A DNA stretch of 64,000 bases from Spartobacteria bacterium (GTDB lineage: Bacteria > Verrucomicrobiota > Verrucomicrobiia > Chthoniobacterales > UBA10450). Location: the NCBI GenBank assembly GCA_003134785.1, contig PLCN01000020.1, positions 248,001 to 312,000 on the forward strand, in the 5' to 3' direction. The notes beneath the pieces were generated by a model. The model was not told the origin of the DNA and did no database searches. It worked only from the letters and a program-made list of their open reading frames with translations. Position 1 is the first letter of the stretch, and every line of letters begins with the position of its first letter. Below are positions 53,150 to 61,441 of the stretch, one piece after another. The position numbers and the translations under genes are program-made.

Positions 53150-54064
53150 GTGAAGCTTCTCCTGATCGACGGACACTACTATGTTTACCGTTCCTTCTTC
53201 GCGATTCAGAATCTCTCGAATTCGCGGGGCGAACCGACGAACGCGATTTTTGGATTCACCAAAACGCTGCGGCTCATGCTCAAACATTTGCAGCCCGAGC
53301 TGGGCGCCGTTTTCTGGGACGAAGGCTTGCCGGAAAAGCGCATGACGCTCCAGCCGGCATACAAGGAAACCCGAAAGGAAATGCCCACGCCGATGGTGCC
53401 GCAGCTCAATTTTATTCAAGAGGAACTGACGGAGCTGCTCGGCTTCCGAAATATTTCGCTTCCTAATACCGAGGCGGACGACCTCATGGGCTGTTACACG
53501 CTGGCGGCCTGCAAACGGAAAATCGACGTCATCCTCGCGACCAATGACAAGGACCTTTATCAACTGGTGGGCCCCTGCGTGAAGGTTTACACGACGGCCA
53601 AGGCCGACCTGCTTTCGCCCAAAGACGCATTTGCCCTGCTGGGCGAACCCGAAGTAACTACCAAATGGGGTGTTCCGCCCAATCTAATCGGGGACGTCCT
53701 CGCGCTTTCGGGCGATTCCGTCGATAACATTCCGAGCGCGGGAATCGGCCGAAAAACTGCTGCAACCCTTCTGCGCGAATATGGCGGACTCGAATCTCTT
53801 CTCGCCCATACCGACAGCGTAAAGAGCGTGCGGACTCGCGAGAAACTAATCGCGGGTCGAGAACAAATTCAGCAAAACCGCAAAATGGTCGAATTGGATT
53901 GCGACACGACATTGCCTGTTCCGATCGACGATCTGCGCATAAAGCCAGACTACCCGGCGCTAATCGCCGCGCTCGAAAAGTGCGAGTTCAAATCGCTGCT
54001 TCAGGAAGTGCGCGACGAGGCCTCCAAAGCAGGGACGGCCCGGCAAACAGAATTGCTTCTGTAG
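53150..54064 (+). CDS. 5'-3' exonuclease (Pol I N-terminal domain-like)
   Basis: 304 aa. It shows the metal-binding FEN/5'-exonuclease motifs LLLIDGHYYVYRSFFA, AVFWDEGLPEKRMTLQPAYK, TEADDLMGCYTLA, VILATNDKDLYQLV and the helix-hairpin-helix DVLALSGDSVDNIPSAGIGRKTA. Such proteins remove RNA primers or flaps. It is a stand-alone version without polymerase. GTG start. The TAG stop (54062-54064) is part of the CTGTAG edge of a palindromic element, so the final residues TELLL may reflect insertion of that element. Confidence 0.93.
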   Translation: MKLLLIDGHYYVYRSFFAIQNLSNSRGEPTNAIFGFTKTLRLMLKHLQPELGAVFWDEGLPEKRMTLQPAYKETRKEMPTPMVPQLNFIQEELTELLGFRNISLPNTEADDLMGCYTLAACKRKIDVILATNDKDLYQLVGPCVKVYTTAKADLLSPKDAFALLGEPEVTTKWGVPPNLIGDVLALSGDSVDNIPSAGIGRKTAATLLREYGGLESLLAHTDSVKSVRTREKLIAGREQIQQNRKMVELDCDTTLPVPIDDLRIKPDYPALIAALEKCEFKSLLQEVRDEASKAGTARQTELLL

Positions 54065-54135
54065 CGGCGGTCTATGACCGCCGAATCTGTCCCCGCAGCT
54101 TTCCGCCAGTCGGCGGTCATAGACCGCCGCTACAG
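54059..54135. repeat. Dispersed CTGTAG palindromic element, copy 2
   Basis: Arms 54059-54084 and 54110-54135 are perfect 26-bp inverted repeats, CTGTAGCGGCGGTCTATG... at the left and ...GCTACAG at the right, with a 25-nt centre. The left arm equals that at 8393-8418. It supplies the stop codon of the exonuclease gene. The rest of the gap to 54336 holds no gene. Confidence 0.9.
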
Positions 54136-54335
54136 AAATCAAAACAAACCTGCATTCCACTGAAAATAATTCGAACGGCGGCCCGGTCGTGCTGTCAAAT
54201 CAAACAGGTTAAGGCGATTCGGGCGGCAGCACGTTTCTCGTATTTGTTGTTTCTCCGCGTGCGCTGCCCGAATCCTTTTTTTCACCCGATTCGTGGCCAA
54301 CGATTCCGTGGAATCCTCATAAGCGTCACACTCTG

Positions 54336-55679
54336 ATGCAATCGGACCCCAGCCCGTTCGGAATTCGCGGGTTCTTGATCGACGCTCCCAACTTCGGATC
54401 TCTCCGCAGCTATCGGGACGGCGCGATCATCGTCCAGGACGACCGGATCGCGGAGGCCGGTCCATACGACGATTTGCGCCGACGACACCGCGCGGCGCCG
54501 GTGCAATGGATCGATCACGGAACGGTCGCCATTTTTCCCGGCCTGATCGATTGCCACACGCACCTGCCGCAATACTCCGCCGTGGCGCGTGGCGAGAGCC
54601 AGCTGCTCCCGTGGCTTCGCGAAAATATCTTTCCCGTCGAGCGCGAATTCACCGGCCCGAAAGCGCGAGAGGAAGCGCCGCTTTTCTTTCACGAGCTGGC
54701 ACGAAACGGCACGACGACGGCCATGGTTTACGCCGCCATTTACGAGGACAGTTGCGACGTTGGCTTCGAAGCCGCGAAGCAAAGCGGGCTGCGCGTGATT
54801 CTGGGCAAGATGATGATGGACCTTGGTTCCTACGGTCAGCTCCAGCCGAAAAAAATTCTTTCGGTTTCACTGATTGAGAGCGAGCGCCTTTGCCGGAAAT
54901 GGCATGGGGCCGGCGAGGGCCGGCTGGAATATGCGTTCAGCCCGCGCTTCGCGGTGACCTGTTCGGAAAAAATGATGCGGAGCGCCGCTGAATTGGCACA
55001 GCGATTCGATGCCTATCTTCAAACCCATCTGGCTGAAAACCGCGAGGAGATTGAAAAGGTGCATCACCTTCACATGTCGGCGCGCGATTACACAGATGTC
55101 TATGAGAAATGCGGCCTGCTAACACCGAAAACCATGCTCGGCCATTGTCTCCATCTCAGCGCGAGGGAAATCGACGCCATTGCGACCGCGCAGGCGAACA
55201 TCGCGCATTGTCCCACCTCGAATCTTTTTCTCGGCAGCGGCTTGCTCAAGCTCGATCAACTTTTGCAGGCTGGGATCGCGATCGGTCTCGGCTCCGATGT
55301 CGCGGCCGGACCAGAGCTGAATATGTGGCAGGTCATGCGCGGCGCGATCGATGTCCAAAAAGCGAGAAGTATGTCCGAGCAGAATCTCCCCCGGCTCAGG
55401 CCGAGTGAAGCATTCCATCTCGCGACGAGTGGCGGCGCGCGTGCTCTTGGCAAATCGGCGACCATCGGCTCGCTCGATGCCGGTAAGGAAGCGGACCTGA
55501 TCGTGGTGGATTTGGCCGCGCTTCTTCCCTACGGAAAACAGGGGCGGCGGTTCGACGATCTCAACGCAGAGGATATTCTCGCGCTTTGCATTTATCGCGG
55601 CGGCCCGCACGCGAATCTCGAGACCTACGTGCGCGGGAAATGCGTTTATCGGGCGCCTCACGTGAGCGCATCCGCATGA
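54336..55679 (+). CDS. guaD: Guanine deaminase-like amidohydrolase
   Basis: 447 aa. FPGLIDCHTHLPQ provides the metal-binding HxH, QTHLAEN the next His, GHCLHLS the fourth, and LGLGSDVAAG the catalytic Asp. NGTTTAMVYAAI and ELNMWQVMRGAIDVQKAR further match guanine deaminases. It converts guanine to xanthine in purine catabolism. It overlaps nadC by 4 nt (ATGA). Other amidohydrolases (TRZ/ATZ family) are a possible alternative assignment. Confidence 0.88.
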   Translation: MQSDPSPFGIRGFLIDAPNFGSLRSYRDGAIIVQDDRIAEAGPYDDLRRRHRAAPVQWIDHGTVAIFPGLIDCHTHLPQYSAVARGESQLLPWLRENIFPVEREFTGPKAREEAPLFFHELARNGTTTAMVYAAIYEDSCDVGFEAAKQSGLRVILGKMMMDLGSYGQLQPKKILSVSLIESERLCRKWHGAGEGRLEYAFSPRFAVTCSEKMMRSAAELAQRFDAYLQTHLAENREEIEKVHHLHMSARDYTDVYEKCGLLTPKTMLGHCLHLSAREIDAIATAQANIAHCPTSNLFLGSGLLKLDQLLQAGIAIGLGSDVAAGPELNMWQVMRGAIDVQKARSMSEQNLPRLRPSEAFHLATSGGARALGKSATIGSLDAGKEADLIVVDLAALLPYGKQGRRFDDLNAEDILALCIYRGGPHANLETYVRGKCVYRAPHVSASA

Positions 55680-56524
55680 AGGAACCAGCTCCAGACCCGA
55701 TCGCGATCGCGCTCCGGGAAGACGTCGGCGCCGGCGACATCACGACCGAATTCTTTGTGCCGGACGGCCTCCGCGCCCTTGGCCGCATCATCGCGCGCGA
55801 ACGAGCGATCGTAGCGGGCGGACAAACCGCGGCGGAAGTTTTCCGGCGCGTGAATCCAAAGTTGAACGTCGAAGTGCTTCAACCGGACGGGGCTGCGTTG
55901 ATGGGCGGCGAAACGATTCTGGAAGTGCGCGGCGCGGCCAACTCCATTCTGACCGCCGAGCGTGTTGCGTTGAATTTTCTTCAGCGCCTCAGTGGCATCG
56001 CCACGCTGACGCGGCAATTCGTCGACGCCGCCGGAAAATCGCGCGCAAGGATTCTAGATACGCGCAAAACGACACCGGGCTTGCGCGCCCTGGAAAAGGC
56101 GGCGGTCGTGGCGGGCGGCGGCGGGAACCATCGCTTCAACCTGAGCGACATGGTCCTGGTGAAAGACAACCATTTGAGCGCCGGTTCCGGTTTCTCCGGA
56201 TTTGCCGCGGCGATCCAGCGTCTCCGCCAGGAGCGTCCGGGCATTCGGATCGAAGTGGAAGCCGATCGCCTCGAACAAGTGCGCTCATTCCTCGAGATCG
56301 ATGGCATCGACGTCATCCTGCTCGACAACATGAAGCCCTCCGAAATGCGCGAGGCGGTCGCGCTCGGAAAAGACAAAGTCAAATTCGAGGCGAGCGGCGG
56401 CGTGACCCTGAAAACTGTCCGGCAGATCGCGGCCACGGGAGTCGACTACATTTCTGTCGGCGCTCTGACCCATTCCGCGCGCGCAATCGATTTGTCCTTG
56501 GAACTGACGCATGTCGGAAGCTGA
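55676..56524 (+). CDS. nadC: Nicotinate-nucleotide pyrophosphorylase (carboxylating)
   Basis: 282 aa. It has ALREDVGAGDITTEFFVPDG, RVALNFLQRLSGIATLTRQF, ARILDTRKTTPGLRALEKAA, GGGGNHRFNLSDMVLVKDNH, IEVEADRLEQVR, ILLDNMKPSEMREAV and FEASGGVTLKTV. This is the complete signature of quinolinate phosphoribosyltransferase, which makes NaMN from quinolinate and PRPP. Its start overlaps the guaD stop, and its end overlaps the biotin ligase gene by 14 nt. Confidence 0.96.
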   Translation: MKEPAPDPIAIALREDVGAGDITTEFFVPDGLRALGRIIARERAIVAGGQTAAEVFRRVNPKLNVEVLQPDGAALMGGETILEVRGAANSILTAERVALNFLQRLSGIATLTRQFVDAAGKSRARILDTRKTTPGLRALEKAAVVAGGGGNHRFNLSDMVLVKDNHLSAGSGFSGFAAAIQRLRQERPGIRIEVEADRLEQVRSFLEIDGIDVILLDNMKPSEMREAVALGKDKVKFEASGGVTLKTVRQIAATGVDYISVGALTHSARAIDLSLELTHVGS

Positions 56525-57131
56525 TCGCCGCGACCGATTGGTCGCCGATGAGCTACGCGCGGCCCTGGGCGAATCCCGCGTCGGAAATGAAATCGTCGTC
56601 GTCGAAGAAACGCGTTCGACCAACGATCTCGTTTGGGAAGCCGTCGATCGCGGCGCCGCGGAAGGGTTCGTCGTTTTCGCAGAGAGGCAAACCGCCGGCC
56701 GCGGCCAGTATGGACGCCGCTGGGAATCCACGCCGTATCAAGGTCTCTGGTTTTCGGTCTTGCTGCGGCCCCTGATTACGTTGAACGAATCGCCGCGGTT
56801 AACTTCGCTGCTGGCAACGGTGGCAGCGGCGACGCTCATCGAAGAAACGGGTTGCACCGCTGCGATCAAACCGCCTAACGACATCTATGTGACCTGCCGG
56901 AAAGTTGCCGGCGTTTTGGTTGAGGGTCGCACTGCGAGCGATGGAAGTTACATCGCGGTGGCCGGCATCGGCGTGAATGTGAATCAGACGCTGGCAGATT
57001 TTCCCGCGGAGCTGCGAGCGACCGCCGGGTCGCTCCGAATGGCGACCGGCCGGCTGATCCAGCGCGCTCAGCTCGCCGTCGCCTTGCTCCGAAAATTGGA
57101 GACAGACTACCGGACTTTCACGCGGCCCTAG
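56511..57131 (+). CDS. birA: Biotin-[acetyl-CoA-carboxylase] ligase, HTH-less
   Basis: 206 aa catalytic domain only. It has VVEETRSTNDLVWE, AERQTAGRGQYGRRWESTPY, WFSVLLRP, IKPPNDIYVTCRKVAGVLVE and VAGIGVNVNQ. These are the biotinyl-AMP-forming and Lys-containing motifs. KWPND, almost universal in the family, is KPPND here. Lacking the DNA-binding domain, it cannot regulate bio genes. It overlaps nadC upstream and the 3' end of the convergent trpD downstream. Confidence 0.93.
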   Translation: MSEADRRDRLVADELRAALGESRVGNEIVVVEETRSTNDLVWEAVDRGAAEGFVVFAERQTAGRGQYGRRWESTPYQGLWFSVLLRPLITLNESPRLTSLLATVAAATLIEETGCTAAIKPPNDIYVTCRKVAGVLVEGRTASDGSYIAVAGIGVNVNQTLADFPAELRATAGSLRMATGRLIQRAQLAVALLRKLETDYRTFTRP

Positions 57132-58170
57132 TGGCGCGGAATTGCTGGAAGCCGCGCAACTTCTCCAGCGCACGTCCACTATCGATTTGCTCGCGCGCCA
57201 TGCCGATTCCCTCGCTCATATCGCGAGCGAGACCGGCCACGACAAATCCACCGGCCGCATTCACGAGCGTGAGGTCTCGCTTCGGCCCCTTGGTTTCGCC
57301 GGACAAAATTCCTTGCAAGTGCGCGGCATTTTCCGCCGCGTCCCCGCCGCGCAGCTCCTCCAACGTCCCCGATGGAATGTTAAGCCAGCGCGAATCGATC
57401 ACGCCGGAGATAATTTTGCCCTGCAATAATTCGGCCAGGATGGTCGCTCCGCCGATCGAGATATCATCCACGCCGTCGCCCGTTTCCGTCGTGCCGTGAA
57501 CGACCCACGCGCGCTCCCGCCCGAGGCGTCGAAGCACGTCCGCGAAAACACTCGTTAGGCGCGGGGAAAACACGCCGATCAACTGGCGCGCCGGCCGCGC
57601 GGGATTGAGCAACGGGCCGAGCAAATTAAAAATCGTGCGAATATTTTCGCGCGCCAGCCGCTTCCGCATCTCCGCGACGGCGCGATACGCGGGATGATAT
57701 TGCCGCGCGAAAATAAAGCAGAGTCCCAGACGCTCCACGCATTCCTTCAAATGCGCCGGCGGCAGATCGAAAGGAACTCCCAGGGCCTCTAGCACATCAG
57801 CGCTTCCGCAACAAGAGGTCACCTTGCGGTTGCCATGCTTCACCACCGTCGCCCCGCCCGCCGCGAGGACGAACATGATCGTGGTCGAGACGTTGAAGAG
57901 ATCGAGCCCGTCGCCGCCGGTCCCGCAGACGTCGATCATCGGTCCCGGCAGATTTTTCGGATCGAGCAACGGATCCACCGCGCGATCAATCAACTGCTGA
58001 ACGAAACTCACGATCTCTTCCGCACTCTCACCCTTACGGTGAAGCGCGGTCAGAAACTCCGCTTTGACCGAATCCTCCGTCGTATCGGAAAAGAGCAACG
58101 GCACGGCGAAATTGATCTCGCTGGAATTGAGATCGACTCCGCTTCGCAATTTTCCGATGAGCGATTTCAC
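57118..58170 (-). CDS. trpD: Anthranilate phosphoribosyltransferase
   Basis: 350 aa. It has DVCGTGGDGLDLFNVSTTIM, VVKHGNRKVTSCCGSADVLE, FARQYHPAYRAVAEMRKRLA, RTIFNLLGPLLNPA, RAWVVHGTTETGDGVDDISI and a final NAAGGFVVAGLA. These are the PRPP- and anthranilate-binding motifs of TrpD. It catalyses the second step of tryptophan synthesis. No other trp genes are nearby. GTG start overlapping the upstream stop (GTGA). It converges with birA. Confidence 0.96.
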   Translation of the reverse strand: MKSLIGKLRSGVDLNSSEINFAVPLLFSDTTEDSVKAEFLTALHRKGESAEEIVSFVQQLIDRAVDPLLDPKNLPGPMIDVCGTGGDGLDLFNVSTTIMFVLAAGGATVVKHGNRKVTSCCGSADVLEALGVPFDLPPAHLKECVERLGLCFIFARQYHPAYRAVAEMRKRLARENIRTIFNLLGPLLNPARPARQLIGVFSPRLTSVFADVLRRLGRERAWVVHGTTETGDGVDDISIGGATILAELLQGKIISGVIDSRWLNIPSGTLEELRGGDAAENAAHLQGILSGETKGPKRDLTLVNAAGGFVVAGLARDMSEGIGMAREQIDSGRALEKLRGFQQFRATRAA

Positions 58171-59273
58171 GCTGCTTCCGCCTCCATCTCACGCAGCCAC
58201 GCGCAATAAATTTCCGGCGAAATCTCCGAGGGCTTGATCTCGCTGCGGCCGCCCCAAAAAACGTTGGTGTAGGCAACTGGAATTCCGGACGCTTCCAAGT
58301 GCTCGTCGATCGCTCGTTTGTGCTCGAGTAGCAGTTGTTTATCGGTGCCGTGCGCGACGGCCATGATGTTTACGTTCCTGAATTCGGGTCCGGCTTCGCG
58401 CCAATAGCAGTGAGTAAGAATGTGGTGCCGGCCCACTTCGCCACCCGCTTCCATTTCACGGCCGGCCGGCACCGCCCAATGGAAAAGCGCATTGAAACGC
58501 GTCACTCGCACGCCACCGGCGGAAGGTTTGACGTGCTCGAGAAAGGTCGAGAATCGTCCAATGATTTTTCGAGTGTTGAGCGACTCCGCAATGCGATAAA
58601 ATTCGTCCGGAGCAAGACCAGTTTCCCTGGTGCGCGGCAACCAAGGCGACGGCCCGATTTCGTCGGGCGTGAATTCTCGCTTCAGCGCGATCAGGACTTT
58701 CCACTCCAGGTCGCTGACTTCCGCCACGTGCACCGGCGCCATCGTGGCCGGCTTCTCCGCCTTGCTGCCAGGCTCGACCGTCTTCCGTCGCACGTGCCCC
58801 ACCCCGAGCGTGAAAATTCCTTTCGCCGGCATCAGACGAAAATGGTCCGCGCCAAGTTTCTCCGCGAGCAATTCCCCGTGACGTTGGAGTGAAAATCCGC
58901 GCGGGACCTTCAGCGTGGTCCAAAGTTTATACTCGGAGCCGGGCGTCACGGAATCGGTCGAGCGCAGAACGACGTGGCCGGAAAATGGATCGCGCTGCGA
59001 CATGTAATCGAAGGCCGCTTCTATTTTTTCGGGCGCGACCTTCCAGGCAACAAGCGCGCCGTCCGCGAGATTTGTCGCGAGCAATGTTTGTCTCACGCGG
59101 CGGACCGTTCCTGCCTGTAACATCGCCGCGATCCGCGCCATCACCGTGTCCACGGGCACACCAGAACGCCGCCCGATTTCCTCGAACGGCTCGCGGACGA
59201 AGCCCTCGATCTTGTCCTCGGAAATCGCGAGAATTTTCGCGTTGATCGGATCGTTATGTTCGACCGGGAGCAT
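58167..59273 (-). CDS. AhbA/AhbB-like (Lrp/AsnC) two-domain protein
   Basis: 368 aa with two similar halves, each a winged helix plus ferredoxin-like AsnC fold. The first is IGRRSGVPVDTVMARIAAML...RVRQTLLATNLADGALVAWK; the second is VSDLEWKVLIALKREFTPDE...TRFNALFHWAVP. Conserved His-rich segments (EVGRHHILTHCYWREAGPEF) are like those of siroheme decarboxylase subunits AhbA/B, here fused in one chain. It may act in haem/haem d1-like metabolism or as a transcription regulator. It is coupled to trpD by a 4-nt overlap, with no obvious metabolic link. Confidence 0.8.
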   Translation of the reverse strand: MLPVEHNDPINAKILAISEDKIEGFVREPFEEIGRRSGVPVDTVMARIAAMLQAGTVRRVRQTLLATNLADGALVAWKVAPEKIEAAFDYMSQRDPFSGHVVLRSTDSVTPGSEYKLWTTLKVPRGFSLQRHGELLAEKLGADHFRLMPAKGIFTLGVGHVRRKTVEPGSKAEKPATMAPVHVAEVSDLEWKVLIALKREFTPDEIGPSPWLPRTRETGLAPDEFYRIAESLNTRKIIGRFSTFLEHVKPSAGGVRVTRFNALFHWAVPAGREMEAGGEVGRHHILTHCYWREAGPEFRNVNIMAVAHGTDKQLLLEHKRAIDEHLEASGIPVAYTNVFWGGRSEIKPSEISPEIYCAWLREMEAEAA

Positions 59274-59339
59274 GCGCAGCTAGATACCCGCCACGAATCG
59301 CATTGTCCAATGCGGCGACGGAATCCGCAGCGGGTAATT

Positions 59340-60005
59340 TCAAGCAGCGCAGGAGTAAATCGCGCAGAAATGACAAACCGTGCCGGCGAGCACACAGAGA
59401 TGCCAGACGAAGTGATTGTATCGCACCCTTTCCTCTTTCACGAAGAAGATGACGCCGCCGGTGTAAGCAATGCCACCCGAGAAAAGCCAAACCAGAGTCT
59501 CCAAGGGCACCGCCGCCGCGAGCGGACGCGCCACGATCAGAACGAGCCATCCCATTCCGAGATAAAGCGATAGCGAGAGTTTTGGGCGACGGACACCACC
59601 TCTTAGTTTCATAATCACGCCGAAAATGGCGAGACACCAAATCAAACCAAAGGTTGTCCAACCCCAAGCACCGCGCAGAGGTCCGAGCGTGAAGGGTGAA
59701 TAAGTGCCCGCAATCAGAAGAAAAATCGCGGAATGATCCAACACCTGGAAGATGCATTTGAGCCGGGTCTGCGGCCACGCGTGATAAAGCGTCGAACTCA
59801 GATACAGCAACAACATCGTCGCCACAAAAATGCTCGTACCGATCAGGAACGCGGCGTTGTCGTGGGCAGAGGCGGCAACGATCAAGAACGGCGCGGCGAC
59901 GAGCGCAGCCGCCAAGCCAAGACCGTGGCTGACGCTGTTCGCGATTTCCTCGCCCAGCGATTGGGTCCATTTTGGATCAGCGAGAAGTTCGTCGATCGCC
60001 TTCAT
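59340..60005 (-). CDS. Hemolysin III/PAQR-family membrane protein
   Basis: 221 aa with seven transmembrane segments. It has the family motifs EEIANSVSHGLGLAAALVAA, LYLSSTLYHAW, FQVLDHSAIFLLIAGTYSPF and HFVWHLCVLAGTVCHFCAIY. The three His (SHG, LYHAW, the final HxxxH) and Asp form the zinc site of PAQR proteins, which are proposed hydrolases. YqfA/TrhA-type proteins influence membrane energetics. It stands alone, in the same direction as the sigma operon upstream. Confidence 0.92.
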   Translation of the reverse strand: MKAIDELLADPKWTQSLGEEIANSVSHGLGLAAALVAAPFLIVAASAHDNAAFLIGTSIFVATMLLLYLSSTLYHAWPQTRLKCIFQVLDHSAIFLLIAGTYSPFTLGPLRGAWGWTTFGLIWCLAIFGVIMKLRGGVRRPKLSLSLYLGMGWLVLIVARPLAAAVPLETLVWLFSGGIAYTGGVIFFVKEERVRYNHFVWHLCVLAGTVCHFCAIYSCAA

Positions 60006-60063
60006 GATACTGATGAGCCGAACATCGCCGTCTCATAGTCTGGCGCGCCCAACGTGAAAAGCG

Positions 60064-60093
60064 AAAAAACTGGGAGCCTCGCCCGGGGGCGAG
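60064..60093 (-). terminator. Terminator of the sigma/anti-sigma/Spy-like operon
   Basis: Read on the minus strand, CTCGCCC-CC-GGGCGAG (60078-60093) is followed after a few bases by TTTTTTCGC (60062-60070). It lies 8 nt after the last gene of the operon. Confidence 0.55.
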
Positions 60094-60100
60094 CAGGAGA

Positions 60101-60505
60101 TTAGCCGCGCTTTTCCGGAATGTTCAGCCACTCTTGCAGCCGGCGCTTGCGGGCGGCGCGCATTTTTTGGAGACGTTGACGCTGGTCCGCAGTCAGCTCC
60201 GGATCGATCCGCGCCTGAGCGCGCGCCATGATTTCATCCGTCTGGCGCAGATCGTTTGTGCGCAAGGTCCGCAACTCATCCACCGTTGCTTCCACGATCG
60301 GCTTCAATTTTTCCTCCTGCGCGGCGTTCAGGTGCAAGCGGCCTTTCCAACGCTGCATCGTCAACTGAAACCATTGCGTCGGATCGCTCTGCCGGCGCAC
60401 CTCATGTTTCGCCATCGCCACCGTGAACAAGGCGCCGGTGACGGAACCGGCCAGGAAAATGGCCGCAAGCGAAAGGACGATTTTCCAACGGCCAATTTGA
60501 TTCAT
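60101..60505 (-). CDS. Spy/CpxP-like exported or membrane-anchored sensor protein
   Basis: 134 aa. An N-terminal hydrophobic anchor (WKIVLSLAAIFLAGSVTGAL) precedes a helical part with LHLNAAQEEKLKPIVEATVD and DPELTADQRQRLQKMRAARK. The 'Lt..Q...l' units resemble the LTxxQ motifs of Spy, CpxP and ZraP proteins. Such proteins bind misfolded proteins or metal in the periplasm. It overlaps the preceding anti-sigma-like gene (ATGA) and is the third gene of the operon. Confidence 0.78.
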   Translation of the reverse strand: MNQIGRWKIVLSLAAIFLAGSVTGALFTVAMAKHEVRRQSDPTQWFQLTMQRWKGRLHLNAAQEEKLKPIVEATVDELRTLRTNDLRQTDEIMARAQARIDPELTADQRQRLQKMRAARKRRLQEWLNIPEKRG

Positions 60506-60783
60506 GGCAGGGAGAAAACTTCCGCCGTGTAATCCAATTCACTCTCGTCACCGTTACCCGGCAAAAGCGACCCACTCAGGGCAACGGCGAGAATCATGGC
60601 GGCGCCCGAGAGTGCGGCGCCACGGAGAGCGAACATTTCCCAACGCGACTCCTCATTCTCCGCAGGTGCGCTCAGCCAGCGGGCCGCGACGCGCTGCGCG
60701 AAAAAAGCCGGCGCCTCCTCCGCGCTGATACGCCGCGAGTTCCGCGCGCGGTGCAGCAAGCTCTCCAGCCTTTCCGGTTTCAT
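60502..60783 (-). CDS. Putative anti-sigma factor, membrane protein
   Basis: 93 aa. A cytoplasmic part (KPERLESLLHRARNSRRISA...FFAQRVAARWLS) precedes one transmembrane segment (LRGAALSGAAMILAVALSGS) and a short outer tail. It overlaps the sigma gene and the Spy-like gene by 4 nt each. No zinc-binding anti-sigma signature (HxxxCxxC) is visible, so the assignment rests on position and topology. The ATG at 60783, overlapping the sigma stop, is preferred to 60816. Confidence 0.6.
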   Translation of the reverse strand: MKPERLESLLHRARNSRRISAEEAPAFFAQRVAARWLSAPAENEESRWEMFALRGAALSGAAMILAVALSGSLLPGNGDESELDYTAEVFSLP

Positions 60784-61370
60784 CGCCGTCCTTCGCTTTT
60801 CTCCATCCGTTCCCATTCTTTTCGTAATTCTTGCCGCGCGCGAAAAGCGCGCACTTTGATGAGCGAACTATTCCAGCCGGTGACCTGCCGGATTTCGTCG
60901 ATCGAACGTTGTTCCAATTCGAGCAGGGTGATGACGAGACGATCTCTCGGATTCAATCGCCCCAGCAAAAGCTCCATGAGTTCCCGCGCGGCAAAGGCGT
61001 CCACCTTCGTCGCGTCCCCAACGTTCGCAGTCATCCGATCGATCCGCTCCGATTCTTCCTCCGCAAGATCGGCCCGGCGCAACTCCGGCCGACGCTGTTG
61101 CGCGCGCAGCTTGTCGTAACACGTCGTGACCGCGATGCGCGCCACCCAATGTTCGAGCGGAACTTTTTCCCGGTATTGATCGAGACGCGCAAACATCTTC
61201 ATGAAAATTTCCTGCGCGAGATCCTCTTCGGCCTCGCGTCGCGGGAGATGCGCGCGCACGATTCGAATGACGGCGGGATACAAATGCTCGACGAGCTCAC
61301 AGCAGGCTGCTTGATCGCGCTCGCGCACCCGGCGCAAACAAGCCGCCTCATCAAATCCGTCGCTTGACAT
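60780..61370 (-). CDS. ECF sigma factor
   Basis: 196 aa. Region 2 is ACCELVEHLYPAVIRIVRAH and AEEDLAQEIFMKMFARLDQY, with the acidic D(L/A)xQE segment present, followed by VPLEHWVARIAVTTCYDKLR. Region 4 is LNPRDRLVITLLELEQRSID and EIRQVTGWNSSLIKVRAFRA. It heads the operon with the anti-sigma-like and Spy-like genes, so an envelope-stress response is likely (inference). The ATG at 61370 is preferred to 61391. Confidence 0.92.
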   Translation of the reverse strand: MSSDGFDEAACLRRVRERDQAACCELVEHLYPAVIRIVRAHLPRREAEEDLAQEIFMKMFARLDQYREKVPLEHWVARIAVTTCYDKLRAQQRRPELRRADLAEEESERIDRMTANVGDATKVDAFAARELMELLLGRLNPRDRLVITLLELEQRSIDEIRQVTGWNSSLIKVRAFRARQELRKEWERMEKSEGRR

Positions 61371-61441
61371 CGAAGAGCATCCGCCACACACGCCTAAGAC
61401 GCTGACTGGTGACCAGCGGTTACAACAAAAAACAACGCACC

